NCBI GenBank assembly: GCA_022448005.1
Contig: JAKUTK010000001.1
Coordinates: forward strand, 37,351-101,350
DNA: 64,000 nt
Source of the DNA: Pseudomonas sp.
Lineage (GTDB): Bacteria > Pseudomonadota > Gammaproteobacteria > Pseudomonadales > Pseudomonadaceae
Reading direction: 5' to 3'
In this document: positions 40,503-49,841 of the stretch, in pieces
Layout: each line of letters opens with the position of its first letter
How positions within the stretch are numbered: position 1 is the stretch's first letter
The notes under the pieces: generated by a model
Told to the model about the DNA's origin: nothing
The model's database searches: none
The model's input: the letters and a program-made list of their open reading frames with translations, nothing else
Translations under genes and position numbers: made by a program

Positions 40503-41387
40503 TCATAAACATTTCCGGGTAAAGGCCAGAACCTGACTATCAGCCACCGGAACCAGCTCCGGGTGCTGCCAACCGACCACCTCTCCCGCACCAATTACCA
40601 GCAATCCTCCCGGCGCCAGGCGCTCGACAAGACGATTGAGGATTTCGCGGCGGCGCCAGCGACGGAAGTAGATCAACAGGTTCTGACAAAAAATGACGTC
40701 CACATCGGACATTGGCGCACCGGCCAGCTCCAGCACGTTAAGTCGGGCAAAGCACACCCTTGCTGCCAGACTGGCTACTACCTGAAAACGACCACCGGCC
40801 AGTGGTTGGAAATACCGCTCGCGTAGGTCGGGGTCCAGTTGCTCGAGTCGGCGTAGAGCATAGAGACCCTCGCGTGAGCGGCTCAACGCGCTGAGACTGA
40901 TATCGGTTCCTATCACACCAAACTGTGTTTCGCCGCCGGTGCACTTAAGCGCCTCGGCTGCACTAATCGCCAGCGAGTAGGCTTCCTCGCCGCTTGCACA
41001 ACCAACGCTCCACAGCGACCAGGGCCGAGCAGCTTTCCGTGACTCGACACGCTGCTGTATGTAATCGGAAAGCATTGCAAACGACGGCAGATGACGAAAA
41101 AAACGAGTCTCTTGTACGGTCAGACTGTCCATCAGGGTGGACCATTCAACAGCCCCTCGAGGGCCGTCGGTGACCTGACGGTAATAACTCGCGTAATCCT
41201 GCGCCCCGACTTCGCGCATGCGGCGGCTCAGATTGGTCTGGAGAAAGATCCGACGTTGCTCGGTCACGACCAACCCAGAACGTTCCTCAAGCAGGGTCTG
41301 CCAGTCATTGAATTCCGCTGCTGACATATCAGCCAAGGGCCTCAGTGACCAATCAACGCCTGGCTGCATGCCCTGCCCCTTATCCAT
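40503..41387 (-). CDS. pilK: CheR-like chemoreceptor methyltransferase PilK
   Basis: A 294-residue protein glutamate methyltransferase. An N-terminal helical CheR domain (FNDWQTLLEERSGLVVTEQRR) precedes a class I SAM domain with motif VGCASGEEAYSLAI, the acidic GVIGTDISLSALS, and IFCQNLLIYF. It should methylate the receptor PilJ. GGAAGATC precedes the ATG at 41387. It lies between pilJ and chpA as in P. aeruginosa. Confidence 0.94.
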   Translation of the reverse strand: MDKGQGMQPGVDWSLRPLADMSAAEFNDWQTLLEERSGLVVTEQRRIFLQTNLSRRMREVGAQDYASYYRQVTDGPRGAVEWSTLMDSLTVQETRFFRHLPSFAMLSDYIQQRVESRKAARPWSLWSVGCASGEEAYSLAISAAEALKCTGGETQFGVIGTDISLSALSRSREGLYALRRLEQLDPDLRERYFQPLAGGRFQVVASLAARVCFARLNVLELAGAPMSDVDVIFCQNLLIYFRRWRRREILNRLVERLAPGGLLVIGAGEVVGWQHPELVPVADSQVLAFTRKCL

Positions 41388-41429
41388 GATCTTCCACAGC
41401 GGCCCTTTTCAGGCCGCCGCGCTCTCAAA

Positions 41430-43478
41430 TCAGGCCTGATCCTGGGCTTCCGGCAGGGTAAAGCCGGATACTGAATGCCGCATCTCATTGGCCATCTTGG
41501 CGAGGTTACCGATGCTCTTCGCAGTAGCTGTGGTACCGGAAGAGGTCTGCGAGGTAATTTCCTGAATGACGTTCATGGTGTTGGAAATATGACCAGCCGA
41601 CGACGCCTGTTGGCGAGCCGCGTTGGAAATGTTCTGGATGAGCGCCGCAAGGCTCTTGGATACCTTTTCGATTTCCTCCAGAGCGACCCCTGCGTCCTGG
41701 GCCAGGCGGGCACCTCGAACCACTTCGGAAGTGGTCTGCTCCATCGAGATAACCGCTTCGTTCGTATCGGTCTGAATGGTCTTAACCAAGGCTTCGATCT
41801 GCTTGGTTGCTGCAGAAGAGCGCTCCGCAAGACGCTGTACTTCGTCCGCAACGACCGCAAAGCCTCGACCCGCGTCGCCGGCCATGGAGGCCTGAATCGC
41901 GGCGTTCAGTGCGAGGATGTTGGTCTGGTCGGCGATGTCGTTAATCAGGCTGACGATATCGCCGATCTCCTGCGAGGACTCGCCGAGACGCTTGATTCGC
42001 TTGGAAGTGTCTTGAATCTGCTCCCGGATGTTGTCCATACCGGTAATGGTGTTATGCACCACCTCGTTGCCCTTGTTCGCGATCGCTACCGAACGCTCGG
42101 CTACCGCCGAGGATTCGGCGGCGTTAGCCGATACCTGGTCAATCGACACAGCCATTTCATTGATCGCCGCGGACGCACCAGCAATTTCCTGAGCCTGATG
42201 CTCGGATGCTTCGGCCAGATGCATTGCAGTTGCCTGAGTTTCCTGGGCCGCACCGGACACCTGTACGGCGGTCTGGTTGATCGTTTCAACCAGGTCGCGC
42301 AACTGGTCAATGGAGTAATTGATCGAGTCAGCGATAGCGCCAGTGAAGTCTTCCGTAACAGTGGCGGCTACCGTCAGGTCACCGTCAGCCAGGTCGCCGA
42401 TTTCGTCAAGCAGACGCAAAATCGCTGTTTGGTTACGCTCGTTCTTTTCCGCGGTTTCGCTCAACCGACGACGCGTAACCTGAACCATGACCAGGCCGAT
42501 CAGCAGAATCGAAGCCAGTGCCAGTGCACCAAGGACATAGCCAGCGAGGGTATTGACGTAACGGGCCTCGGCACGGCTTTGAAGCCCCTGGGTCAGCTCG
42601 GACGTTTTGTCGAGTAGCGTTTGCGAAACCTCGAAAATGCTGTTCGATGATTCACGTACCTGGAAAAGTTCCGGCGAGGTCTCGAGAATTTCGTCCACAG
42701 ATCCGGAAACGAACTGGAACAGTTCGGAAATCGCGGCCAACCGATCCAGTGCTTCGACATCACTGACCCGGGTAATGCCCATGGCCTCGTTGCCTTCCAG
42801 CATGGCGCTGAGCACGCGACCGAACAGGCTAGCGTCGCGACCAAACATATCGGCCGCCTGCACAGAGTCCTGGTCACCGGAAAGTACCTTGTTGACCGAC
42901 CCCAGGATACGTTCCGCGAGCAGCGATTGACGCTGGGCCACGGAAACCTGAGCGGCTGGAGCGCCACTTTCCAAAAGGATGTCCACGACCTCCTCATACT
43001 CAACCTGCAGCTGAGGAATCGTTTCGGCGAGGGTGGCTGCCACCTGATGCAAGGACAGTACTGTTTGTTCGCTGGCAAGGATCGCGTCGGTGTTCTGCCG
43101 CAGCGTGTCCCAATCCTGCTGCACTGCCGCCACTTCGGACTGCAGCGCTTCCGGTACGGCAGGCAATCCAATGCGCTCATCACCAACCGAAAGGTAGCTC
43201 CAACGCTCGCTAAAGTCGTTGCGAGCATCTTTCAGCGAGTCGAATGCCTCGGGAGTACCGGTGGCCGCCTCAACCGCGTTCTTCGCGATGCGCTGGGAGA
43301 GAACTCGCAGCTCACCTGCGTGTCCAACGTATTCGTTATCGTAGTCGGCCTGTGTATTGATGTACGCGAAGTTCACGAACAACAACACCATCGAGACGAT
43401 CAGAAGGATAAACAGACCGGCGATCAACGTATTGCTACGTACCCCTGCCAGCAATGCATTCGCGTTCATTTTTTTCAT
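41430..43478 (-). CDS. pilJ: Methyl-accepting chemoreceptor PilJ
   Basis: A 682-residue inner-membrane receptor: first transmembrane segment near residues 16-38, a large periplasmic helical sensor region with two PilJ-type repeats, second transmembrane segment near 315-337 ([18 protein letters not shown]), HAMP linker, and a cytoplasmic coiled coil with the hairpin tip [28 protein letters not shown] and [18 protein letters not shown]. The length equals that of P. aeruginosa PilJ. It reports pilus-linked signals to ChpA through PilI/ChpC. The final residues LPEAQDQA lack a CheR-tethering pentapeptide. Confidence 0.96.
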   Translation of the reverse strand: MKKMNANALLAGVRSNTLIAGLFILLIVSMVLLFVNFAYINTQADYDNEYVGHAGELRVLSQRIAKNAVEAATGTPEAFDSLKDARNDFSERWSYLSVGDERIGLPAVPEALQSEVAAVQQDWDTLRQNTDAILASEQTVLSLHQVAATLAETIPQLQVEYEEVVDILLESGAPAAQVSVAQRQSLLAERILGSVNKVLSGDQDSVQAADMFGRDASLFGRVLSAMLEGNEAMGITRVSDVEALDRLAAISELFQFVSGSVDEILETSPELFQVRESSNSIFEVSQTLLDKTSELTQGLQSRAEARYVNTLAGYVLGALALASILLIGLVMVQVTRRRLSETAEKNERNQTAILRLLDEIGDLADGDLTVAATVTEDFTGAIADSINYSIDQLRDLVETINQTAVQVSGAAQETQATAMHLAEASEHQAQEIAGASAAINEMAVSIDQVSANAAESSAVAERSVAIANKGNEVVHNTITGMDNIREQIQDTSKRIKRLGESSQEIGDIVSLINDIADQTNILALNAAIQASMAGDAGRGFAVVADEVQRLAERSSAATKQIEALVKTIQTDTNEAVISMEQTTSEVVRGARLAQDAGVALEEIEKVSKSLAALIQNISNAARQQASSAGHISNTMNVIQEITSQTSSGTTATAKSIGNLAKMANEMRHSVSGFTLPEAQDQA

Positions 43479-43557
43479 TTTTTCCGGCCCCCGCCTGGAC
43501 CACCTGTACGTTTCCTTCCAAGAACCAAAAGGCCGGCATCAGCCGACCCCACCTAAA

Positions 43558-44094
43558 TCAATACGCCACGTCCAGAAACTTCTGATGCGCAGCAAGCGCG
43601 TGCGGACTGAAAACCAGCCAGGGCTGCTCGCGCTGAAAGACACCGTGAATGAATGGTTGGATCGATGCCTCGACAGGAGGCAGCTGTTCGGAGAATGCAT
43701 CTACAGGAAAGTGCTGCATGCCGAACACTTCATCGACCGTCAGTCCCGCGAACACTTCCTGGTGGTCCACCACCAACACACGTCGCTGCTTGCGTAGCGG
43801 CGACAACTCCAGCCCCAGGTAGCCGCACAGATCCATGACGGGCAAAAGCCTGCCGCGGACGTTGGCCACTCCCTTAACCCAGGCCTTCACGCCGGGAAGC
43901 AGGGTATAGCGCGGCTCGTGGAGTATTTCGCCAACCTCCCCCATCGGCGCAACGAACAGTCGTCCACCCATGCGGAAACCGATACCTGCCCATGTCTGGA
44001 TAGCTTCTTGCTGCGATGGCAGTCCAGCAGCCAAAGCCCTACAACGGCTGTCGATCTCCAAGAGTCGCTGAAAAGGCGTAGGCGTATCCGACAT
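43558..44094 (-). CDS. pilI: CheW-like adaptor PilI
   Basis: A 178-residue CheW protein bridging PilJ and ChpA: GIGFRMGGRLFVAPMGEVGEIL, WVKGVANVRGRLLPVMDLCGYLG, RVLVVDHQEVFAGLTVDEVFGM. The frame is open fourteen codons further up, but ATG 44094 has AAGGAAG about eight bases before it and gives the family start MSDTPTPFQ. It lies 39 bases after pilH and 79 before pilJ. Confidence 0.94.
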   Translation of the reverse strand: MSDTPTPFQRLLEIDSRCRALAAGLPSQQEAIQTWAGIGFRMGGRLFVAPMGEVGEILHEPRYTLLPGVKAWVKGVANVRGRLLPVMDLCGYLGLELSPLRKQRRVLVVDHQEVFAGLTVDEVFGMQHFPVDAFSEQLPPVEASIQPFIHGVFQREQPWLVFSPHALAAHQKFLDVAY

Positions 44095-44132
44095 GCTGGT
44101 AACTTCCTTCGTCCGAATCCCGAAACCGCTAA

Positions 44133-44498
44133 TCAACCGGCAAGTACGGCGCTCAGGGTCTTCAGCAATGTCGCTTCGTCCACCGGCTTGGTCAGGTAAT
44201 CTTTGGCTCCCTGACGCTTGCCCCAGACCTTATCGGTTTCCTGGTCCTTGGTCGTCACAATGATCACTGGAATGTGACTGGTTTCAGCATCTTTGGTCAG
44301 TTGACGAGTCGCCTGAAAACCGTTCAGGCCGGGCATGACGATATCCATCAGCACCGCGTCTGGTTTCTCCTGGCGTGCAAGCGCTACGCCATCGGCACCG
44401 TTTTCGGCCTTGAGAACGACGTGCCCATGCTTCTCCAGCATGGCCGTCAGCTTGTACATTTCGGTCGGCGAGTCATCAACAATCAGAACGCGAGCCAT
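44133..44498 (-). CDS. pilH: CheY-like response regulator PilH
   Basis: A 121-residue single receiver domain: acidic pair VDDSPTE, phospho-acceptor Asp in LMDIVMPGLNG, Thr switch IIVTTKDQ and Lys in LTKPVDEA. In P. aeruginosa PilH restrains or tunes the pilus motors and cAMP output opposite to PilG. GGAG stands before the ATG. Second gene of the cluster. Confidence 0.96.
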   Translation of the reverse strand: MARVLIVDDSPTEMYKLTAMLEKHGHVVLKAENGADGVALARQEKPDAVLMDIVMPGLNGFQATRQLTKDAETSHIPVIIVTTKDQETDKVWGKRQGAKDYLTKPVDEATLLKTLSAVLAG

Positions 44499-44542
44499 GG
44501 TTTCTCCGTAGGAAAGGCTTCAGCGGCACAATGGGCCGGACT

Positions 44543-44950
44543 TCAGGATACTTGCTCTACCGGTGCAAAGTCAGGCACATGTGCTTTGATAGCACCGAGC
44601 AATTCTTCTTTGCTGAACGGCTTGGTGAGGTACTGGTCTGACCCCACGATCCGCCCCTTGGCCTTGTCAAACAAACCATCCTTCGAGGACAGCATGATCA
44701 CCGGCGTGGACTTGAACGAACTGTTGTTCTTGATCAGCGCGCATGTCTGATAACCATCAAGCCTGGGCATCATGATATCGACGAAGATGATGCGCGGGTG
44801 ACTATCCGCAATCTTGGCAAGCGCATCGAAGCCATCCACCGCCGTGATCACATCACAACCTACTTTTTTCAGCAGCGTTTCGGCGGTGCGACGAATCGTT
44901 TTCGAATCGTCGATCACCATGACCTTCAAGCCCTCGGAGTGCTGTTCCAT
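44543..44950 (-). CDS. pilG: CheY-like response regulator PilG
   Basis: A 135-residue receiver domain: VIDDSKTIRRT, phospho-acceptor in FVDIMMPRLDGYQ, switch MLSSKDGLFDK and conserved Lys in LTKPFSKEE. PilG promotes pilus extension and, in P. aeruginosa, adenylate cyclase activity. It is the first gene of the pilGHIJK-chpABC run, divergent from gshB across 236 bases, where the operon promoter must lie; I could not pick it confidently. Confidence 0.96.
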   Translation of the reverse strand: MEQHSEGLKVMVIDDSKTIRRTAETLLKKVGCDVITAVDGFDALAKIADSHPRIIFVDIMMPRLDGYQTCALIKNNSSFKSTPVIMLSSKDGLFDKAKGRIVGSDQYLTKPFSKEELLGAIKAHVPDFAPVEQVS

Positions 44951-45186
44951 TTCGCCCTACCATCGCCTCGGTGAGTCGTAGTTTATCGTTATGTCAGTGC
45001 GCTGGAGGCCCTGTCATCGATGGGCTGCACCCAATCGCCGGACCTTTTTAGCACACTCCTCAAATGCAAGCTATCTGCCGCCGGAGCAGCGGGATTTTCC
45101 TTGACCCAGCGCACAACCACCGCCAATCTGCGTCGGTATTTCAAGCCTCTGGCAGCGCTTGCCTGCCCCTCGTTGGAGACCATCAC

Positions 45187-46146
45187 ATGACTGTTCGCGT
45201 CGGGATCATCATGGACCCAATCGCGCAGATCGCATTCAAGAAAGACAGCTCCCTGGCCATGCTGCTGGCAGCCCAGGACCGCGGCTGGACGATCTACTAC
45301 ATGGAACAACGCGATCTCTACCAGCTTGCCGGCGAGGCGCGGGCCCGCATGCGCCCGATCCAGGTCTTCAACGACCCCCAGCGCTGGTACGAAACAGGGG
45401 AAGAAGTAGACAGCGCTCTTGCCGACCTTAATGTCATCCTGATGCGCAAGGATCCGCCCTTTAACAGCGAGTATGTCTACGCCACCTATCTGCTGGAGCT
45501 TGCTGAGCAGGCCGGCACGCTGGTGGTAAATCGCCCGCAGAGTCTGCGCGACTGCAACGAGAAATTCTTTGCCACCCAGTTTCCGCAATGCACCCCACCG
45601 ACCCTTGTCAGCAGGCGGTCCGACATTCTGCGGGAGTTTGCTCGCGAGCAGCGTGACATCATTCTCAAACCGCTGGATGAAATGGGTGGCGCATCGATTT
45701 TCCGCCACCGCGAAGGCGACCCGAATCTTTCAGTGATCCTTGAGGTACTGACCGAGCATGGCGGCCGTCAGATTATGGCGCAGCGCTACATTCCGGCCAT
45801 CACGGAAGGCGACAAACGCATCCTGGTGATAGACGGCGAGCCGGTGCCCTACTGCCTAGCGCGCATACCTGCAGTGGGCGAAACCCGCGGCAATCTCGCC
45901 GCAGGGGGACGCGGCGGCGCGCAGCCACTTTCTGAGCGCGACAAGGAGATCGCCGCAATTGTGGGGCCGGAACTGCGCAAACGCGGGCTGCTTTTCGTCG
46001 GCCTGGACGTGATTGGCGAGTTCCTCACCGAGATCAACATCACCAGCCCGACCTGCATCCGCGAGATCGACAGTGCCTTTGATACCCGCATCGGCGAGCG
46101 CCTGATGGACGCCATTGCAGCAAAACTGAGCGAATCAAACGTTTAG
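45187..46146 (+). CDS. gshB: Glutathione synthetase
   Basis: ATP-grasp ligase joining gamma-glutamylcysteine and glycine. The 319 residues match family length: VGIIMDPIAQIAFKKDSSLAML, RKDPPFNSEYVYATYLLE, NEKFFA, ILKPLDEMGGASIFR, and the nucleotide/metal end EINITSPTCIREID. The frame is open 41 codons upstream, but ATG 45187 follows GGAG by eight bases and starts the conserved N-terminus. A hairpin follows the stop. Confidence 0.97.
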   Translation: MTVRVGIIMDPIAQIAFKKDSSLAMLLAAQDRGWTIYYMEQRDLYQLAGEARARMRPIQVFNDPQRWYETGEEVDSALADLNVILMRKDPPFNSEYVYATYLLELAEQAGTLVVNRPQSLRDCNEKFFATQFPQCTPPTLVSRRSDILREFAREQRDIILKPLDEMGGASIFRHREGDPNLSVILEVLTEHGGRQIMAQRYIPAITEGDKRILVIDGEPVPYCLARIPAVGETRGNLAAGGRGGAQPLSERDKEIAAIVGPELRKRGLLFVGLDVIGEFLTEINITSPTCIREIDSAFDTRIGERLMDAIAAKLSESNV

Positions 46147-46153
46147 CTCAAAT

Positions 46154-46186
46154 GCGGTTGGCGCAGTGCCAACCGCCTCTCTTTCA
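46154..46186 (+). terminator. Terminator after gshB
   Basis: Perfect nine-base stem GCGGTTGGC / GCCAACCGC with a five-base loop, followed by CTCTCTTTC. Eight bases past the gshB stop, so it probably separates gshB from the tonB-like gene. Confidence 0.7.
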
Positions 46187-46308
46187 AATTGCCTGCTGCG
46201 CTTCGGTCGACGCATCGTCGTAGCCACCCATCAAAGCTGCCGCCTGGTTCATAGACTTTTACAGTCACGCTGGGCAGACTGCGCGCACTTCAAGCTGACT
46301 GAAATGCG

Positions 46309-47205
46309 ATGAACGCCGCTACACGCCTACCCTCTCTTGCCCCTACCGGAGTCCGTCCGGCAGACCGTCTCGGCTTTACGATATTTCTCGCAGCCGCGCT
46401 TCACGGTGCCCTGATTCTAGGGCTCGGCTTCACGCTCTCAGAACCAAAGCAGACCAGCAAATCGCTGGAAATCACTTTGTCCACGTTTAAGAGCGAAAAC
46501 AAGCCAAAGGAAGCGGATTTCCTGGCTCAGGACAATCAGCAAGGCAGCGGCACGCTGGAGCACAAGGCCTCGCCAAAAACAACTGAGCAAGCGCCATTCC
46601 AGGACACCCAGGTACGCAAGGTCTCGCCCGCTTCGTCGCCCCCGCCAAGCAACCCTAGCGAGGCGCCCAAGACAGCCGTAGCGACGCGCGCGCCACAACC
46701 TGAAAAGACACCGGCCAAGCCACAAAAGAATAAGCCGCAGCCACAGGCGCAACCGGCGCCCGTCTATGACAGTTCGCAGCTCAGCGCAGAAATCGCCAGC
46801 CTCGAAGCCGAACTTGCCCAGCAGGTCGAGCAATATGCCAAGCGGCCTCGTGTCAGCCGCCAGAACAGCGCTGCGACCATGCGCGACATCAGTGCCTGGT
46901 ACCGCGACGAATGGCGCAAGAAAGTCGAGCGCATCGGCAACCTGAACTATCCCGATGAGGCGCGCCGTCAACGCATCTACGGGAGTCTGCGGATGTTGGT
47001 GGTGGTTGACCGAAACGGCGCGGTGCAGGAGCTCCGAGTACTCGAATCCTCAGGCCAGGCGATGCTAGACGAGGCCGCCATGCGCATCGTCAGACTTGCA
47101 GCACCCTTTGCGCCTTTTTCCGGTGAGCTGGCGCAGAACTACGATCAGGTCGAAATCATCCGAACCTGGCGCTTCGAGCGCGGCGATCGCCTGTCAAGCC
47201 GCTGA
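46309..47205 (+). CDS. tonB3: TonB-family energy transducer (TonB3-like)
   Basis: A 298-residue TonB protein: one N-terminal transmembrane helix (LGFTIFLAAALHGALILGLGF), including the His characteristic of TonB anchors; a long Pro/Lys/Gln-rich periplasmic linker (about 60-160); a coiled-coil stretch (QLSAEIASLEAELAQQVEQYAKR); and a C-terminal TonB domain (LNYPDEARRQRIYGSLRMLVVVDRNG). Its place between gshB and algH matches P. aeruginosa tonB3, reported as needed for twitching motility and pilus assembly rather than iron uptake. No exbB/exbD is adjacent. Confidence 0.9.
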   Translation: MNAATRLPSLAPTGVRPADRLGFTIFLAAALHGALILGLGFTLSEPKQTSKSLEITLSTFKSENKPKEADFLAQDNQQGSGTLEHKASPKTTEQAPFQDTQVRKVSPASSPPPSNPSEAPKTAVATRAPQPEKTPAKPQKNKPQPQAQPAPVYDSSQLSAEIASLEAELAQQVEQYAKRPRVSRQNSAATMRDISAWYRDEWRKKVERIGNLNYPDEARRQRIYGSLRMLVVVDRNGAVQELRVLESSGQAMLDEAAMRIVRLAAPFAPFSGELAQNYDQVEIIRTWRFERGDRLSSR

Positions 47206-47287
47206 CAGGAGACGTGCGCATCGCGTCGGCTACGGCATTTGGTGCGGCCGCTTCACGGCCCAGGCCGCAACGCTTAAGCTAGCACCT

Positions 47288-47857
47288 ATGAACGCGACCT
47301 CGCCCAGCTACCTCAAGCATCAATTCCTCATCGCCATGCCACACATGGCGGACCCCAATTTCGCCCAGACCTTGATCTATCTGGTTGAGCACAACCGGGA
47401 CGGCGCGATGGGGCTCATTGTCAACCGCCCGAGCGGATTAAACCTGGCGGACATACTTGAGCAGCTCCGCCCGGAGCAACCAGGAAATGCCAGCAGCCAG
47501 CACCTGACGATCTTTTCGGGCGGCCCGGTACAGACGGATAGAGGCTTTGTGCTGCATCCTGCCGACGCCCAATTCCAGGCGACACTCGATCTGGGCCAGC
47601 TCGGCGTGACGACTTCCCAAGACGTGCTCTTCGCCATCGCCGACGGCTACGGCCCGCAACAGCAATTTATCGCGCTCGGGTATGCGGGCTGGGAACCTGG
47701 CCAACTGGAAGCGGAGCTGGCTGATAATGCCTGGCTGAGCTGCCCGGCTCAGCCAGAGATCCTTTTCGACCTGCCCTATGAGCAGCGTTTGACGGCCGCT
47801 GCCGCATCGCTGGGTGTTGATCTCAGGCTGCTCAGCAACCAGGTCGGCCACGCATGA
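47288..47857 (+). CDS. algH: YqgE/AlgH family protein
   Basis: A 189-residue DUF179 protein: LKHQFLIAMPHMADPNFAQTLIYLVEHN, GAMGLIVNRPSG, FSGGPVQTDRGFVLH and ALGYAGWEPGQLE are the conserved blocks. Named AlgH from an effect on alginate in Pseudomonas; the biochemical role is unknown. The open frame begins inside tonB3, but only ATG 47288 gives the family N-terminus, although its ribosome site is weak. It overlaps ruvX by four bases. Confidence 0.93.
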   Translation: MNATSPSYLKHQFLIAMPHMADPNFAQTLIYLVEHNRDGAMGLIVNRPSGLNLADILEQLRPEQPGNASSQHLTIFSGGPVQTDRGFVLHPADAQFQATLDLGQLGVTTSQDVLFAIADGYGPQQQFIALGYAGWEPGQLEAELADNAWLSCPAQPEILFDLPYEQRLTAAAASLGVDLRLLSNQVGHA

Positions 47858-48282
47858 ACAAGCTGCGGCTGTTGCTCGGCTTCGACTACGGCACTAAACA
47901 GATCGGCGTCGCCGTCGGCCAGGCGGTGACGGGTCAGGCACGTGAGCTCTGCGTGCTCAAGGCGCAGAACGGTGTACCTGACTGGTCACAGATCGAAGCA
48001 CTGCTGCGTGAGTGGCAACCGGATGCGCTGGTGGTCGGCCTGCCTCTGAATATGGACGGCAGTGTCAGCGAGATGAGCGCTCGTGCGGAAAAGTTCGCAC
48101 GCCGCCTCAACGGTCGCTTCAACCTGCCAGTGCATACCCATGACGAGCGCCTCACCACATATGAAGCCAAAGGCGAGCGCCTGCGTGGCGGCCAGAACGG
48201 CGGTTACCGTGAACGCCCCGTCGATGCCCTCGCTGCGGCTCTTTTACTCGAAGGCTGGCTGAGTGCCCAGCAAACCGCCTGA
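47854..48282 (+). CDS. ruvX: Holliday junction resolvase-like protein RuvX/YqgF
   Basis: A 142-residue RNase H-fold protein: [14 protein letters not shown] with the first catalytic aspartate, [16 protein letters not shown], and [10 protein letters not shown] with the second acidic site. YqgF homologues process the 5' end of pre-16S rRNA, and resolvase activity is also reported. Coupled to algH by an ATGA overlap, a pairing conserved in many gammaproteobacteria; pyrR follows after 19 bases. Confidence 0.94.
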   Translation: MNKLRLLLGFDYGTKQIGVAVGQAVTGQARELCVLKAQNGVPDWSQIEALLREWQPDALVVGLPLNMDGSVSEMSARAEKFARRLNGRFNLPVHTHDERLTTYEAKGERLRGGQNGGYRERPVDALAAALLLEGWLSAQQTA

Positions 48283-48301
48283 AGCGGCCCCAGGAGAAAT
48301 C

Positions 48302-48814
48302 ATGACCCTGCCCAACCCCGACCAGTTGCTCCCGGAAATGGCTGCAACCCTGGATCAGCACCTCAAAAGCAGGAAGATAAGCGAGCCTCGTTTCATCGGC
48401 ATCCGCACGGGTGGCGTCTGGGTCGCCCAGGCACTTCTTGAACAACGGGCCAAGAACGAAGCACTGGGAATCCTGGACGTCTCGTTCTATCGCGACGACT
48501 TTACCCAGAACGGCCTGCATCCCCAGGTCCGCCCCTCGGAGCTACCATTCGAGATCGAAGGACAGCATCTGATCCTGGTCGATGATGTGCTCATGAGCGG
48601 CCGCACCATTCGTGCAGCGCTGAACGAGCTGTTCGACTACGGCCGGCCGGCCAGCGTCAGCCTGGTATGCCTGCTGGACCTCAATGCCCGCGAGCTGCCG
48701 ATCAGGCCGGACGTGGTGGGTGCCACACTCTCACTGGCGCCCGAACAACGGGTAAAGCTCCTTGGCCCAAGCCCGCTAACGCTCGAACTCCAGACCCTCG
48801 CCTCCGCCAATTGA
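48302..48814 (+). CDS. pyrR: Bifunctional pyrimidine regulator/uracil phosphoribosyltransferase-like PyrR
   Basis: A 170-residue type I PRTase-fold protein with the PRPP loop [19 protein letters not shown] and an N-terminal [12 protein letters not shown]. In Gram-positives PyrR attenuates pyr mRNA; in Pseudomonas it lies before pyrB and is reported as a regulator. I see no recognisable attenuator between ruvX and pyrB, so any regulation is likely different. AGGAGAAATC precedes the ATG. Ten bases separate it from pyrB. Confidence 0.92.
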   Translation: MTLPNPDQLLPEMAATLDQHLKSRKISEPRFIGIRTGGVWVAQALLEQRAKNEALGILDVSFYRDDFTQNGLHPQVRPSELPFEIEGQHLILVDDVLMSGRTIRAALNELFDYGRPASVSLVCLLDLNARELPIRPDVVGATLSLAPEQRVKLLGPSPLTLELQTLASAN

Positions 48815-48824
48815 GACCCTCGCG

Positions 48825-49841
48825 ATGACGCCTACCGACGCCAAGCGCCCGCTACAGCTGAACGATAATGGTCAGTTGCGCCATTTCCTTTCGCTGGATG
48901 GCCTGCCCCGTGCCCTGCTAACGGAAATCCTGGACACTGCCGATTCGTTCCTCGAGGTCGGCGCCAGAGCGGTAAAAAAGGTTCCGCTGTTGCGAGGCAA
49001 AACCGTTTGCAACGTGTTCTTCGAAAATTCGACGCGAACGCGCACCACCTTCGAGCTGGCGGCCAAGCGGCTCTCGGCGGACGTCATCACCTTGAACGTC
49101 TCGACCTCCTCGACCAGTAAGGGCGAAACACTTACAGACACCCTGCGCAACCTCGAAGCGATGGCCGCCGACATGTTCGTAGTGCGCCACGCTGATTCGG
49201 GCGCCGCCCACTTCATCGCTGAACATGTGTGCCCGGATGTAGCGGTCATCAACGGTGGCGATGGGCGCCATGCGCACCCGACCCAAGGCATGCTCGACAT
49301 GCTCACCATTCGCCGGCACAAGGGTGACTTCGAGAAACTCTCGGTGGCCATTGTCGGCGACATCCTGCATTCGCGCGTAGCCCGCTCCAATATGCTCGCG
49401 CTGAAAACACTGGGCTGTCCCGACATTCGTGTCATCGGCCCGAAGACGCTGCTACCCGTTGGCCTGGAGCAGTACGGCGTGAACGTCTACCACGACATGA
49501 ACAAAGGCCTGCGCGATGTCGATGTGGTGATCATGCTGCGCTTGCAGCGCGAACGCATGCAGGGCGGCCTGCTGCCCAGCGAGGGCGAGTTCTATCGCCT
49601 CTATGGTCTGACCACCCAGCGCATGGCGCTGGCCAAACCGGACGCTATCGTCATGCATCCCGGTCCGATCAACCGTGGCGTCGAGATCGAATCGGCGGTG
49701 GCCGATGGTGCCCAGTCGGTCATCCTCAACCAGGTCACCTATGGCATCGCGATTCGTATGGCGGTGCTGTCCATGGCGATGAGCGGGCAGACCGCACAAC
49801 GGCAACTCGAACAGGAATACGCGGCCGAGGAGCAGAACTGA
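48825..49841 (+). CDS. pyrB: Aspartate carbamoyltransferase catalytic chain
   Basis: First committed step of pyrimidine synthesis: carbamoyl phosphate + aspartate to carbamoyl aspartate. The 338-residue protein has the carbamoyl-phosphate loop [12 protein letters not shown], the SSTSKGETL loop, [24 protein letters not shown] and the C-terminal [12 protein letters not shown]. The N-terminal extension of about 20 residues is typical of the Pseudomonas class A enzyme, where nucleotides bind the catalytic chain and no PyrI exists. Its stop and the pyrC' start share one base (ATGA-type overlap). Confidence 0.97.
   Translation: MTPTDAKRPLQLNDNGQLRHFLSLDGLPRALLTEILDTADSFLEVGARAVKKVPLLRGKTVCNVFFENSTRTRTTFELAAKRLSADVITLNVSTSSTSKGETLTDTLRNLEAMAADMFVVRHADSGAAHFIAEHVCPDVAVINGGDGRHAHPTQGMLDMLTIRRHKGDFEKLSVAIVGDILHSRVARSNMLALKTLGCPDIRVIGPKTLLPVGLEQYGVNVYHDMNKGLRDVDVVIMLRLQRERMQGGLLPSEGEFYRLYGLTTQRMALAKPDAIVMHPGPINRGVEIESAVADGAQSVILNQVTYGIAIRMAVLSMAMSGQTAQRQLEQEYAAEEQN

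Noticed and set aside
44951..45186. Searched the pilG-gshB gap for promoters and operators
   Set aside because: No -10/-35 pair or dyad good enough to report; promoters for both sides must be here but cannot be placed by eye.
48815..48824. PyrR-type attenuator ahead of pyrB
   Set aside because: Only ten bases separate pyrR and pyrB, and the ruvX-pyrR gap of 19 bases has no anti-terminator structure.
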